The position numbers and the translations under genes are program-made. A stretch of DNA of 60,000 bases from Lineus longissimus (lineage: Eukaryota > Nemertea > Pilidiophora > Heteronemertea > Lineidae). The notes beneath the pieces are model-generated. The model was given only the letters and a program-made list of their open reading frames with translations. It was not told where the DNA came from and made no database searches. Location: assembly GCF_910592395.1 (NCBI RefSeq), contig NC_088310.1:25687491-25747490 (forward strand), given 5' to 3'. Positions 37,161 through 46,956 of the stretch are shown in pieces. Within the stretch, counting starts at the first letter, position 1. Each line of letters begins with the position of its first letter.

Positions 37161-37867
37161 TCACTCAAACTGATCAATACAGTATTAGCTTGTTGAAGAA
37201 AGCGTTGTTTTCTCCAGAATATAGTGCCATTAATGTCATGTCGGTAACGTTAGCTATTCACCATGGGAGTTATGTTCGGTATGCTACTTGCATCTTTACA
37301 AGGTTAATGTCAAATTGGCCTCAACAAATCATATACATGTACATTTGTATAAGTCGCGAAAGGTTTAAGCCCTTCTCATGTATTTATCTTTTCCTTCACC
37401 AAACCAAGAAAGTTTAATTCAGCGGATTGCGACAAGCTCTTCAGCGGCGGGAAAGACGAGATCCAGGGGGTCGTGGTTGGTGTGAGGTGATAGCTATAGG
37501 GGGAATCCTGGACTTACATGCCATACCAGTCGCTACAATAATCAGCACGGATATTTCCCAGACTCGTCCTTCTCCATCTATAAATGTGAAATGAAACAGC
37601 GCCGCAATTTATCGTTTGCGACTATACGATGCTAGAAACCAGCAGGCGATAAGGCCTGATCTTGCTATAGCGTCGGCTTCTAGGAGATGTGTCTATATGG
37701 TCGGGGCTCTGGTGAACTCACTCTGTCGATACTGTTTGGCGCAGTATCGGCTGGTCAAAGAGGACTTCTGTCCCTGATCAGTATCAAGTGTCACGACCTG
37801 GTGGGACACCCAGACGCCAATACGCCAAGCGCATACGGTGTCGCCATCTGTGACCATGAGGAGTAGA
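37161..37867. other. Non-coding; right part resembles DNA flanking the second 68-bp array
   Basis: The last 60 bases (about 37,808-37,867) share CAGACGCC and CGCCATCTGTGA segments with 44,605-44,672, beside the other 68-bp array. This indicates a common repeat family. Otherwise nothing is recognised. Confidence 0.45.
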
Positions 37868-38346
37868 ACCAGGCCGAATCAGTCCTGGCTGCTCCACCGT
37901 GTTGACAACATGATGAGAGTGATGAGACAGTCGCAGCCAGGCCGCATCAATCTTCGCCGCACTGCCTAGTTGTTAATATGGCGAGAGAGATGAGACAATC
38001 ACAGCCAGGCCAAATCAGTCTCGGCTGCTCTGCCAAGTTGTCTACATGGTGAAAGAGATGAGAGACAGTCACAGCCAGGCCAAATCAGTCTTGGATGCTC
38101 TGCCAAGTTGTCTATATGGTGAGAGAGATGAGACAGTCACAGCCAGGCGGCATCAGTCTTCGCCGCACTGCCTAGTTGTTAATATGGTGAGAGAGATGAG
38201 ACAGTCACAGCCAGGCCAAATTAGTCTTGGCTGCTCTGCCAAGTTGTCAACATGGTGAGAGAGATGAGGAAGTCACAGCCAGGCCGAATCAGTCCTGGGT
38301 GCTCCACCGTGTTGACAACATGATGAGAGAGATGAGATAGTCACAG
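37868..38346. repeat. 68-bp minisatellite, first array (about 7 copies)
   Basis: Units start at GACAGTCACAGCCAGGCC-like sequences every 68 bp from about 37,927 to 38,336. Three subtypes occur: one with GAATCAGTCCTGGCTGCTCC, one with AAATCAGTCTTGGCTGCTCT and one with GCATCAATCTTCGCCGCACT. All three occur again at 43.8-44.5 kb. The array abuts a non-LTR retrotransposon fragment, and a minus-strand frame runs from that fragment into the repeats, so the satellite may have been born from the element's 3' end. Confidence 0.8.
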
Positions 38347-38513
38347 CCACAGTACTTCGATCGTTTCTCCTCCGCACGTGCTAGGACGTGTCTGTCGGAG
38401 CTGACAGCTATCTCGATGATCAGGACCTCCTTTTCCTTCTCATAGAAGACGAGCATGTCGGGGTGCCGGTGTTTTATAGCCGGGCCCGTGGGGACTAGCG
38501 AGTCCCAGAGCAA
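38347..38513 (-). pseudogene. Non-LTR retrotransposon ORF2 C-terminal fragment
   Basis: The minus-strand frame encodes IKHRHPDMLVFYEKEKEVLI, then IEIAVSSDRHV and a charged EEKRSKY segment. The pattern RPD-hydrophobic-D/K-IIE-AVP-D-NV...EEKL-KY recurs downstream of the reverse transcriptase in many animal non-LTR elements. Its PD...E arrangement resembles restriction-like endonuclease folds of R2/NeSL-type elements. Only about 50 residues remain. No RT motif is found upstream on the minus strand, and the 3' side is the 68-bp satellite. A truncated, dead copy. Confidence 0.6.
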
Positions 38514-39414
38514 TCTCAGCTTCTTTCCAGAGTACGAGTGGTCATTGGAACCGGCTTCTCAAGACCACATACCGATGGTATCCATCAATATGTGTCTCCT
38601 TGACTGATGTAAACAGTACCGGTACCATTATATGGGGCATGCAATGGGAGGATAGGTCATGCCCCAGACATCAACAATCGGTGATCCTCAATATTGGTCA
38701 CCATGGCATGCATGCATGCATATCTTAGAATAAATTAACTATGTTGCATATACATGGCTGTAGAGCAAAATAGTCAAAATTAGCAAAGATATGCACATGT
38801 CACTGTGCTACGAGTATTTGGTCAGCAGGCGTTCGTCTATTACGCGATCACGACCACTTCAAAACGTTGAACAGATAAACGAAAGTTTGATACCTAACTA
38901 ATTTCTGAAAGATCAATATTTTGGTTTTGCTAATGTGCCTTCACTAATATGTTCTTTCGTTTTCATCTCAAGAAATATCAACCTGAAAGTGATCTTGATT
39001 TTATCGATAGATACCTATTACACCAATTAATATTCTTATGTAAGAGTTTTTTTAATATATTTGTCATAACAATTTTACAATACCCAAAATATGGGTCATA
39101 CCAGCGGACCACAGGCCTAGTCTACATATAGGCCCCTACTATAAATCAGATACTTGGTCGTGGTCACTTGGACAGATTACCACTCGGAAGAGATTGTCCC
39201 CATGTTTATTAGAAATGTCTTTAGGACCGACTGACTGATGAGACTGCTCATATGATTACTGGAGATGTCTCTTGGACAAATTTCTCTTCGAGTAATTTCT
39301 AATTGAGGAGCCAGCACAATTAAATACTCCATTGGCATGTGTGATGTTATCATCAGTATCTTTGTCACAATTCTGTATCCACTTTCATCTCGGTTGTGTT
39401 GGCATTTGTTTCAG
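38514..39414. other. Non-coding, AT-rich; CATG simple repeat
   Basis: A CATGCATGCATGCAT tract is at about 38,705. No exon is recognised. If the sulfatase-like fragments belong together, this is intron. Confidence 0.4.
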
Positions 39415-39488
39415 GTATCGCACATTCCCAGAAACCCAATATTCTGTTGATTGTTGTGGATGATTTGAGACCAGCTATTGGCTGCTAG
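39415..39488 (+). pseudogene. Sulfatase N-terminal exon fragment (iduronate-2-sulfatase type), interrupted
   Basis: A strong acceptor (TTGGCATTTGTTTCAG) precedes a frame encoding IAHSQKPNILLIVVDDLRPA, then IGC and a TAG at 39,486-39,488. PNxLLIxVDDLRPxxGCYG is the N-terminal core of iduronate-2-sulfatase-like enzymes; the two Asp are calcium ligands of the active site in this family. Immediately after the stop the sequence reads TGC TAC GGC (CYG), so a 6-nt near-duplication (TGCTAG/TGCTAC) appears to have placed the stop within the motif. No further sulfatase sequence, such as the C-x-P-S-R active-site segment, is visible downstream. The family call rests on about 20 residues. It is either a pseudogene or a mis-sequenced exon. 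Confidence 0.55.
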
Positions 39489-39694
39489 TGCTACGGCTAA
39501 AAATCAAACGAGGACTGACAACGAATTTGAGGGCTTCTTTCCAAAATTACACTGTAGACAAATTGATCAAGTAAAGTATTTTTATGTAGATATTGACGTC
39601 ATTTTGGTGGCACGTTTAAGATGACTGTGGTCCCAAGTAGTACTCAAGTTGTACTTAAAGAGTTGTCAGGTAGATATTGTGTACTGCCAGTCTC

Positions 39695-40230
39695 GTGAGA
39701 TCAGATAACCAGCTGGCAGAGGTTGGTTGTTCCATTGTCCGTCCTTGTGAGATGATTACCACGGTACAACCAAATCAGTTGTCTTGTACAGCTAAATGAC
39801 CATTTGAAGTTGTGTCAATGACTTCCCAACCTGACCAGATAACCAGCTGGCAGATGTTGGTTGTTCCATTTTCCGTCCTTGTGAGATGATTACCACGGTA
39901 CAACCAAATCAGTTGTCTTGTATCACAGTGTAATGTTGTCTTGTACAGCTAAAGGACCCTTTGAAGGTTGTGTCAATGTCTTCCCAACCTGACCAGATAT
40001 CCAGCTGGAAGAGGTTGGTTGTTACGTAGGCTGTCCTGTCGTCTCCAAAGTTCATTAGCGGTAACCTTAGTGTAATTTTTAGGTTGTGTCAAGGTCTTCC
40101 CAACCTGACCAGATAACCAGCTGGCAGAGGGTAGTTGTTTGGCGTCAGAGTTTTTATGTTGTGTCAAGGCCTTCACAATCTGAATAGATAAGCAGCTGGC
40201 AGAGGTTGATTGTTTCCACATCCCACAGAC
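39695..40230. repeat. Irregular tandem repeat carrying CTGACCAGATAACCAGCTGG
   Basis: The motif occurs at about 39,705, 39,830, 39,988, 40,104 and, diverged, 40,178. The first two long units (about 130-155 bp) also share GTGAGATGATTACCACGGTA and CAACCAAATCAGTTGTCTTG. Later units are shortened. The minus-strand frame over 40,368-39,973 reads partly repeated peptide only because of the repeats. Confidence 0.7.
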
Positions 40231-40454
40231 CATGCAGACAGAAAGATATTGGGATTTCACCAATCGCAATTGCCGTTGCCTGTACCATGACAGAAGACGG
40301 ACAATAGTGCAATGGGCTTCATGATTTTGCTTGGGTTGGGGAGTTTCTGGGCTGATAAGGGCAGACATACATTGGGTCAGGTCAAGTATTGGGGTTGAGA
40401 AAGTGTTAGGTGTTGGTGTAGGGGGCCTACCCTAAGGATAAAATAATGTGTCTC

Positions 40455-40640
40455 AATTTCACCATGGCAATCTGACAGCACTTCACCATAGTGAATTGGG
40501 ACGGTGAAATATTTTACCATGGTGAGCATGGTAAATTCTACATTCATGGTGAGCATGGTAAACTTTGAATTCACCATGGTGAACGCTGCATTCACCATGG
40601 TGAGCATGGTCAACTCCGATTTTACCATGGTGAATCTAAG
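40455..40640. repeat. Palindrome-rich cluster built on TTCACCATGGTGAA
   Basis: At least seven copies or half-copies of CACCATGGTG or CATGGTGAGCATGGT occur in 180 bp, for example at about 40,514, 40,571, 40,591 and 40,621. The core is its own reverse complement, so both strands carry similar FTMV-repeat peptides. These are artefacts of the palindromes. The strand can fold into overlapping hairpins. Confidence 0.7.
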
Positions 40641-41334
40641 ATTTTTTTCTAAAGGGTCATCTCCATCCAAACCAATTCACCGACTTAACGTTGCCCTCTT
40701 TTAAGGCAACAAAATAATGAAAACAGATGCAAAGACAGGAGACTAAAGACGGAATACAATGTACAGAACACAGCCTTGTTATTCACGAAACATAGACTCT
40801 CGTCGACAACAAACAGTCAACAGAATTTTGGCAGGATTTTTCAAAATAACAATGATGTGAAGTGAAAAAATACAATAAAATATAGCAATAAAAGTAAGTC
40901 ACTCTATTGCAAATTACTTCCCACTAACGAGTTGAGGTGAGCCCACAAGTTGCTCGACAATCAAAATGGATTGATACGACGAACACCAGAGTTCAAAGGC
41001 GAGAAAGGATTCACTTTTTGCCCACATCAACGCATCATTCATTGAAATCGCTGTTGATCGAGGAGCGACACGTGGCCATCGGAGTGACTAGGGAGATGAG
41101 AGCTGGCGATTCAGTCCATGCCTGTTCGAACAGGCCACCATTCCTCTCCTACACTGCTTTGGAGTCTTTGGTAAACTTGGATGAGATCATCAGTGGGTGG
41201 CGACTTCTTCCTAGATTTTCTGAAGACAGAAAATAGAATTCAATTCAATACAGTACATGATTGTGGCAGAGCAAGGGACAAGGATGTGCCGTGACAAGAT
41301 CGAAGAGCAAGACCAGCGTGAATCTACACGACAC
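40641..41334. other. Non-coding stretch, nothing recognised
   Basis: A 99-codon plus frame at 40,937-41,236 has no recognised motif, and no splice signals favour it. Confidence 0.35.
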
Positions 41335-41500
41335 ACTATGGACTAGTGGCTCAGATTCTCAACTAGAGGTCAAGAGGTCCCTGGTTCGAATCCTACAGTC
41401 GGTGAGAGACTCAGGCAGGTCTCTTAGACACTTGCCTCACTACCCAGATGTATAAATGGGTTCTGGCGCTGGGCATATGGACAAATGGGACAGCATTTTT
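41335..41500 (+). mobile_element. tRNA-derived SINE, second family
   Basis: The head has a box A-like ACTAGTGGCTCAGA (about 41,342) and a perfect box B, GGTTCGAATCC (41,383-41,393). The body reads TTGCCTCACTACCCAGATGT and then ATAAATGGGTTCTGG, a combination I know from several invertebrate SINE bodies. A T-rich tract and AAAACAAAAACA lie downstream, but no clear target duplication was found, so the 3' end is uncertain. Head and body differ from the SINE at 24.4-24.8 kb. Confidence 0.6.
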
Positions 41501-41837
41501 TCCTTCTTTTTTTCTTACCAACAGGATTGTGTGCAGCCCAGGCTTCAATCTCTTCATCTATCTGGGCCCTCGACGATGGCACCTTTGGTCCTTCCTTTTC
41601 CAACAAGTGTCTGAAACAGTGAAAACAAAAACACAGTGGAAATCATTGACCGCGTTGTAGGTTAGACACTGCTGCTCAAATGATTTGAAATATTCTCCTC
41701 ACAACTCAAAGAAGAAAACCTAGGTGGCTTTTTCGTTATGCATTAGTAAACATCGTCTCTCAGACACTTGGGAAACGCATCCGAGAGCATCTCAGTTTCA
41801 AAATTTTCCTGCTGGAGACCCCCAGACCTCCCTTCGT

Positions 41838-41945
41838 GGGTGAGCGCCTACTGCGCTTTCATGTGATTGTGAGGGCGAGCCCTCACCATATTCAGGCTTC
41901 GCCCTCAACGGGGCCCCCTCTATCCAGCTTTGCTGGATCCACTCC
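41838..41945. repeat. Cluster of three short perfect hairpins
   Basis: AGCGC-ctact-GCGCT (about 41,843), GTGAGGGC-ga-GCCCTCAC (about 41,869) and ATCCAGC-ttt-GCTGGAT (about 41,923) lie within 110 bp. They are GC-rich in otherwise AT-rich surroundings. They may be the end of an unrecognised DNA element. Confidence 0.45.
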
Positions 41946-43279
41946 CTTATTTGATGGTGACCTACCATGTGGTCCAGTCACCAGTCAGACAAGGATCCCC
42001 TTTTGCGATTTGTTGCTACTTCTGGCTATACCGAGGCTACTTTTTGCTGGGTCACTGGATGTACCAAGTCATGCCCACTGAAACGACGAGTGATCATATC
42101 AACATTGTTGTGGCGATACTCTACATCATCCCTTCGCAATTCCCACAGCCCGTGATCACTGTTCACTAAAAGATTTGAGAAACAAGTCGTCACAATTCCG
42201 TTGGCGTCATATGCAATTTGAATTGCAGCAGACGTCGCGGTTTAACATAAGTTGTGTACCGGTGCTACCGAATACGCTGCATGACACAAGGGCCTTAACA
42301 TCACAGTAGAAAAGAATCATATTGAATTTGGCTAAATCACAGGGCTCAGCCAGGCCTCTGAATCTGATATCATGATGGGGGGCGGGCGAGGGGGTTGGTC
42401 CAGAAGCGGCTGGCAGCGGACATTTGTCTTGACTCTTGCTTAGCGCTGCTACAGCTTAAAGTGCTGTGGTACAGTCTAGAAGCAGTGTCATCATTGGCGA
42501 AATGGACCAAAGTTTGTGAGGGGCTGAGTTTCGTCCAAAAATAGATCTGTTTACACACTACGGTAATGGCGTATTGCAGGTACACGTCAACGGGTCATTG
42601 ATTGTCGGACGTCAGTTCGCCAAGAAAACCAAAGGAATCGAAGGATTCATTGAACTCATCAACACATCATTAGTTTTCAGTGAAGTGCAACTGTATTCCT
42701 AGGTAAATCACTTTGGTATATAGAGAGTAAGATTACAATTAACTCACGCTAAAGTTTGAGTTCCGGGGAGGTAGCGTTGTCAGTACGTTGGTTTAGGGGC
42801 GCAATAACCTAGCTTATAGCAAGCAATTAGTACACTAAGATTTCAGTGATTAACATAATAGTTGCAAGTATTTGGCATTTTAGACTCATATTTCGTGCTA
42901 TAATAACTACGTTGTAAACATAATGCTCAAAATTGATTCATGAAAAAGTTGTTAGGGCAATATCAAGCAAGCGGTAATGGAAAAAAGTGTAATTCCATTA
43001 ACTGAATATTGTTTTTAGACACTATAACATTTTAGGCCTACTTTTCCGTAAACCACGAGAACAATGTATGTGAAAAAAACAACACATATAAGTGAGGCGC
43101 CGAGTATACAGTAATTGTAAGGTAAAGAAAAGCTCGGTCTCTAAAGTCTGGAGGTCCGGAGTCCGTAACCGTGACGGTCACGAGAGTGGCTTGTCCTTAC
43201 GGATAGATCGAGAGGGCGGTTTGGGGTTCCGCCGACGGTGCTCGCATGCATTGGTCGTATCCCCGAAACCTTTACAACG
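41946..43279. other. Non-coding stretch, nothing recognised
   Basis: Several short overlapping plus-strand frames (41,836-42,169) lack motifs. No RNA gene is seen. Confidence 0.35.
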
Positions 43280-43289
43280 CGAACAAATC

Positions 43290-43690
43290 TGGTGGCATCC
43301 ATGACGGTATAGGAATTGACGGTGAAGTTACAAAAAATCTGGTGGCATCCAATGACGGTATAGGAATTGACGGTGAAGGATCTCGTGGCATATCGGATGC
43401 GCATCCGAAGACGGTAAGGGAATTGACGGTGAAGGATCTCGTGGCATATCGGATGCGCATCCGATGACGGTAAAGAAATTGACGGTAAAGGATCTCGTGG
43501 CATATCGGATGCGCATCCGAAGACGGTAAGGGAATTGACGGTGAAGGATCTCGTGGCATATCGGATCCGAAGACGGTAAGGGAATTGACGGTGAAGGATC
43601 TCGTGGCATATCGGATGCGCATCCGAAGACGGTAAGGGAATTGACGGTAAAGGATCTCGTGGCATATCGGATGCGCATCCGATGACGGTT
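43290..43690. repeat. 56-bp minisatellite with a 16-bp perfect palindrome per unit
   Basis: The unit is 56 bp and contains TCGGATGCGCATCCGA, identical to its reverse complement. Palindromes lie at 43,393, 43,449, 43,505, 43,611 and 43,667. At 43,561 the palindrome has collapsed to TCGGATCCGA, a symmetric 6-bp loss that shortens that unit to 50 bp. Two shorter degenerate units (GGTGGCATCCAATGACGGTA type) precede the array. Each unit also has GACGGTAAGGGAATTGACGG. The three long minus-strand frames over the array exist because 56 is not a multiple of 3, so each frame cycles through all three. Not coding. Confidence 0.85.
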
Positions 43691-43716
43691 TTATATACAT
43701 ATATATATATTATATA
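43691..43716. repeat. AT microsatellite
   Basis: TATATACATATATATATATA-type tract directly abutting the end of the 56-bp array. Both are prone to slippage and cruciform formation. Confidence 0.8.
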
Positions 43717-43774
43717 AATTTTAGTTTTACACTATCATGTAAGTGCAAGCTCTAGTGAGCTCACACAACTGTTT

Positions 43775-44455
43775 GACAGTCCTGGCTCCTCCATCGTGCT
43801 GACAACATGATGAGAGAGATGAGACAGTCACAGCCAGGCAAAAAAAGTCTTGGCTGCTCTGCCAAGTTGTCAACATGGTGAGAGAGATGAGGATGTCACA
43901 GCCAGGCCGAATCAGTCCTGGCTGCTCCACCGTGTTGACAACATGATGCGTGTGATGAGACAGTCACAGCCAGGCCGCATCAATCTTCGCCGCACTGCCT
44001 AGTTGTTAATAAGGCGAGAGAGATGAGACAGTCAGAGCCAGGCCGAATCAGTTCTGGCTGCTCCACCGTGTTGACAATAATTATGGTGAAAGAGATGAGA
44101 CAGTCACAGCCAGGCCGAATCAGTCCTGGCTGCTCCACCGTGCTGACAACATGATGAGAGAGGTGAGGAAGTCACAGCCAGGCCGAATCAATCCTGGCTG
44201 CTCCACCGTACTGAGAACATGATGCGAGTGATGAGACAGTCACAGCCAGGCCACATCAATCTTCGCCGCACTGTCTAGTTGTTAATATGGCGAGAGAGAT
44301 GAGACAGTCACAGCCAGGCCGAATCAGTTCTGGCTGCTCCACCGTGTTGACAATAATTATGGTGAGAGAGATGAGACAGTCACAGCCAGGCCAAATCAGT
44401 CTTGGCTGCTCTGCCAAGTTGTCAACATGGTGAGAGATATGAGGAAGTCCCAATA
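43775..44455. repeat. 68-bp minisatellite, second array (about 10 copies)
   Basis: Same family and subtypes as the array at 37.9-38.3 kb, starting with GACAGTCACAGCCAGGC at about 43,826 and continuing to about 44,450. Some units carry a two-base insertion (GACAATAATTATGG in place of GACAACATGATG). Sequence beyond the right end (44,456-44,672) resembles DNA to the left of the first array. Confidence 0.8.
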
Positions 44456-44975
44456 CTGTCACACCCTGCAAGGATTGTCCCTGTTAGCAGAGACGCTCAG
44501 GTGGTTCCCGCCGGTGTGACAGCTTTGATTCAGTCGGCACCATGGGACCGGGTTCTACTACCAAACAGGCCGTCTGTCATCGATACTCTGCATGTCACAT
44601 CCAGACGCCGCCAGAGAGCAGACTATGCAGATCGGCCGTCTATCGTCGCCATCTGTGAATATGAGTAGAAGAGAGACGCTTCTCCCAGTGGAGACGTTTT
44701 ATGTGCGTACTATGTAGTATAGCTGGCCAACGGCAGGGGCGCTAGGAGCGGGCTTAGGACACAATTAAATCTGCGTTGCTGCCCATGCTGTCATCCGTCG
44801 TAGAGGAATCGAAGATTGCCCGATTGTTTCCGATCATTACCGACGATATGTGCCGATGCCGGTGATGATGTCGACGCTGTTTCGTGCCGTCATCCCCAAA
44901 GGGGAATCGGAGATGGCCCGCCTGCATTTCGACTATGTAGTACTTTGAAATGAAATGAAAATGAAAATGAAAAAT
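44456..44975. repeat. Retroelement-like flank ending in a TGAAA-type tail
   Basis: 44,605-44,672 resembles DNA next to the first 68-bp array. Two copies of GAATCGRAGATKGCCCG lie at about 44,803 and 44,908, and the segment ends in AAATGAAATGAAAATGAAAA (44,945-44,972), like the 3' tails of some non-LTR elements. An 88-codon plus frame (44,402-44,668) begins inside the satellite and has no domain. Tentative. Confidence 0.4.
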
Positions 44976-45109
44976 CAAGGGAAGACATTTAACTTTCAGA
45001 ACTTTAATAGTAAAAGCTACATAATTGTATGACTGTCCGTATAGTATCGCCATCTGAGAAGGTAGCTTGCACTACTTCCATCTTATCTTGGTTGTCTTCT
45101 ATCTCTTAG

Positions 45110-45219
45110 GGTCGCCAGCAGACAGAGCAGATCTCCAGGTCGGCGATGAGATTCTGGAAGTAAATGGGCGGAGAATAGATGGGACAAGCCATGCGGATAT
45201 AATATCGCACATTCATAAG
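45110..45219 (+). CDS. PDZ-domain scaffold protein, internal exon 1 in window
   Basis: The exon follows acceptor GTTGTCTTCTATCTCTTAG and ends at donor AAG|GTAAGAAT. It starts with two bases completing a Gly codon and encodes SPADRADLQVGDEILEVNGR, then RIDGTSHADIISHIHK. This is the middle of a PDZ domain: the G-SPA-RA-L-GDEIL-VNG core and helix alpha-2, whose His (SHADII) occupies the position that selects class I ligands ending in S/T-x-hydrophobic. The carboxylate-binding GLGF strand must lie in an upstream exon that I did not find within the window. PDZ proteins assemble membrane-associated complexes in the cytoplasm. I cannot assign a named orthologue. Next exon is 1.68 kb downstream, in phase. 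Confidence 0.85.
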
Positions 45220-46898
45220 GTAAGAATAAAATCGCTCTTTTAAAATAAATAGGAATTTGTCGTTTTTTAACTTACTTTACAGAATCAGTGTAATGTGCGT
45301 TAAAAACAACCTAGAGTGCGGTGCGACGTTTACATGTATTGGTTCAGAAATATATCAGGCAATGTCTTCGATCAGCTGGAGTGCGCCTCTACAGGTTGTT
45401 ATACGGAAATGTACGAATAGGTGATATTGCAGCTGAGGAACATGCGAAATTACTCTTAATGCCGGGAAAACGCGTTGCGCATATTTGGTATTTAGTAAAT
45501 TTCGATTTTGTTTGAGGGAGGTTGCTTGATGTAAAACGGCCTAAGTCGCATTTGTTTGATTTAGGCATAAGGTAAATCTGCCTAAGTCCCCAGCTTGACT
45601 TAAGCAGTTATTCCATTGACCTTCCTACAGCGTTATGAGGATGGGACGCGCCGGGTCGAGGGCGTTGTCAGTTGGAATCGATCACTTATAATGTGTTAGT
45701 TCGGCTATATATCAGTATTTGTTAATACGTAATATGATGTTGAGTGAATATATCATTCGTTCCATCAGGCCACTGAATGCATCGATTCTCTTTAGAACAG
45801 CAAACTAATAATATTGACTGCTTCCTGCGACAGCTGGCTGCCTTAACAGCTTGCGGTGACAGACGTAATGCCTACCTAACAGAGCCTCTCAGAAGGATGC
45901 CTTATTGCGTATGGTCGTAAAAAATGATGTATAGGCCTGTACATAACTCTAATGTTTACTTAGGCGTTATAACGTGAAGATGGAATAATTGATTAAAGAA
46001 CTGATGTAACTTTTTAATCGTCGGAAAAACCTGCCCCACCTCCATGATTTCCCGTAGGGTGGATTCGATTTCAAGTAGCCGCCGCATGGGAGGCCGTTTC
46101 GAAGTTCAACAAAAAACGCCGCCCAGGGAATTTTTGCAGGTTGTCATTGTGATGTATGGCTAGAGAGACCAATGAGTTAGGACTCATACCAAGCGCGCTG
46201 GGTTATTACCGGTGTAAAAGTTTGAAATGTTCTGGGATAAGATTGCCGGGGAACAAATATTGTGTTATATGCTCTTTTAATCTCTGAGGTTATTCTTTAG
46301 AACCATCCGTCAGAATACTACAGGGTCCGGACACTTTTCCATGGGGACAATTTTTACTTCTACATCGGTCGTGCTCGTCCCCATCATTTCTGTAGCAAGA
46401 AAAAACTACAACAATTGGGCAAACATGGGGTTAAATCCCAGAAATCGCATACCATGCGTCATATCAGACCCCGCCCACTTTTTGTTTACATTACTCATTG
46501 TGGTAGGGGGCACTTAACCTTTCACCCCGAATTGTTGGCAGCCATGTTGAATTACCGGAATAACTCTGCGTAACATTGCCAGGTTAGAATAGTATGATTT
46601 TAGCGCGTTTGTTGTGAATGTCAGATCATAATCTTGTAAAATATATTGTGGTTCGGATGCAGCATTAGGAATGTGAAACTAGATCGGTATGAAATTGGAT
46701 ACACTTTGAGTACTCTTGTGTTCAAGCGAAGAGTTATTTATCGGAATACAATGTTTCAACCCCTTGTGTAAATGCACTGACTGTGCACTGTGCTGTGTGA
46801 TTGTATGTGTACACTACACATGACAGGTGTGTGTAATAGTTATTGTAGAAAGTGACCCTCCCTTTTTATGTGTTTTATGATGTTTTTGCTCGTTTCAG
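45220..46898 (+). other. Intron between PDZ exons
   Basis: 1,679 bp with GT-AG ends. An open frame at 45,321-45,515 has no motif. No repeat family seen elsewhere in the window is recognised here. Confidence 0.75.
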
Positions 46899-46956
46899 TG
46901 TATCAAGTCGAGGACAATATGTTTGAAAGTGAAAAGAAGAGCAAGTTTTGCTGAAG
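46899..46956 (+). CDS. PDZ-domain scaffold protein, exon 2 in window
   Basis: Acceptor TTTGCTCGTTTCAG, donor GAAG|GTGAGC. The 58-bp exon encodes CIKSRTICLKVKRRASFAE plus one base. Joined to the previous exon in phase 0 it supplies the last beta strand of the PDZ domain (RTICLKVKR), completing the fold. The phase match at both sides and the exact continuation of the PDZ pattern make this short exon secure although it is too short to stand out alone. The exon end is phase 1, matching the start of the exon at 53,634. Confidence 0.85.

Noticed and set aside
43290-43690. CRISPR-like array
   Set aside because: Units are continuous and nearly identical throughout. There are no unique spacers, and the sequence is eukaryotic with introns and SINEs.
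43141-43700. Three overlapping minus-strand frames of 116-174 codons
   Set aside because: They are produced by the 56-bp repeat, which shifts frame every unit so that each frame shows the same peptides in turn.
44402-44668. 88-codon plus-strand frame as a gene
   Set aside because: It begins inside the 68-bp satellite and continues into repeat-related flank. No domain.
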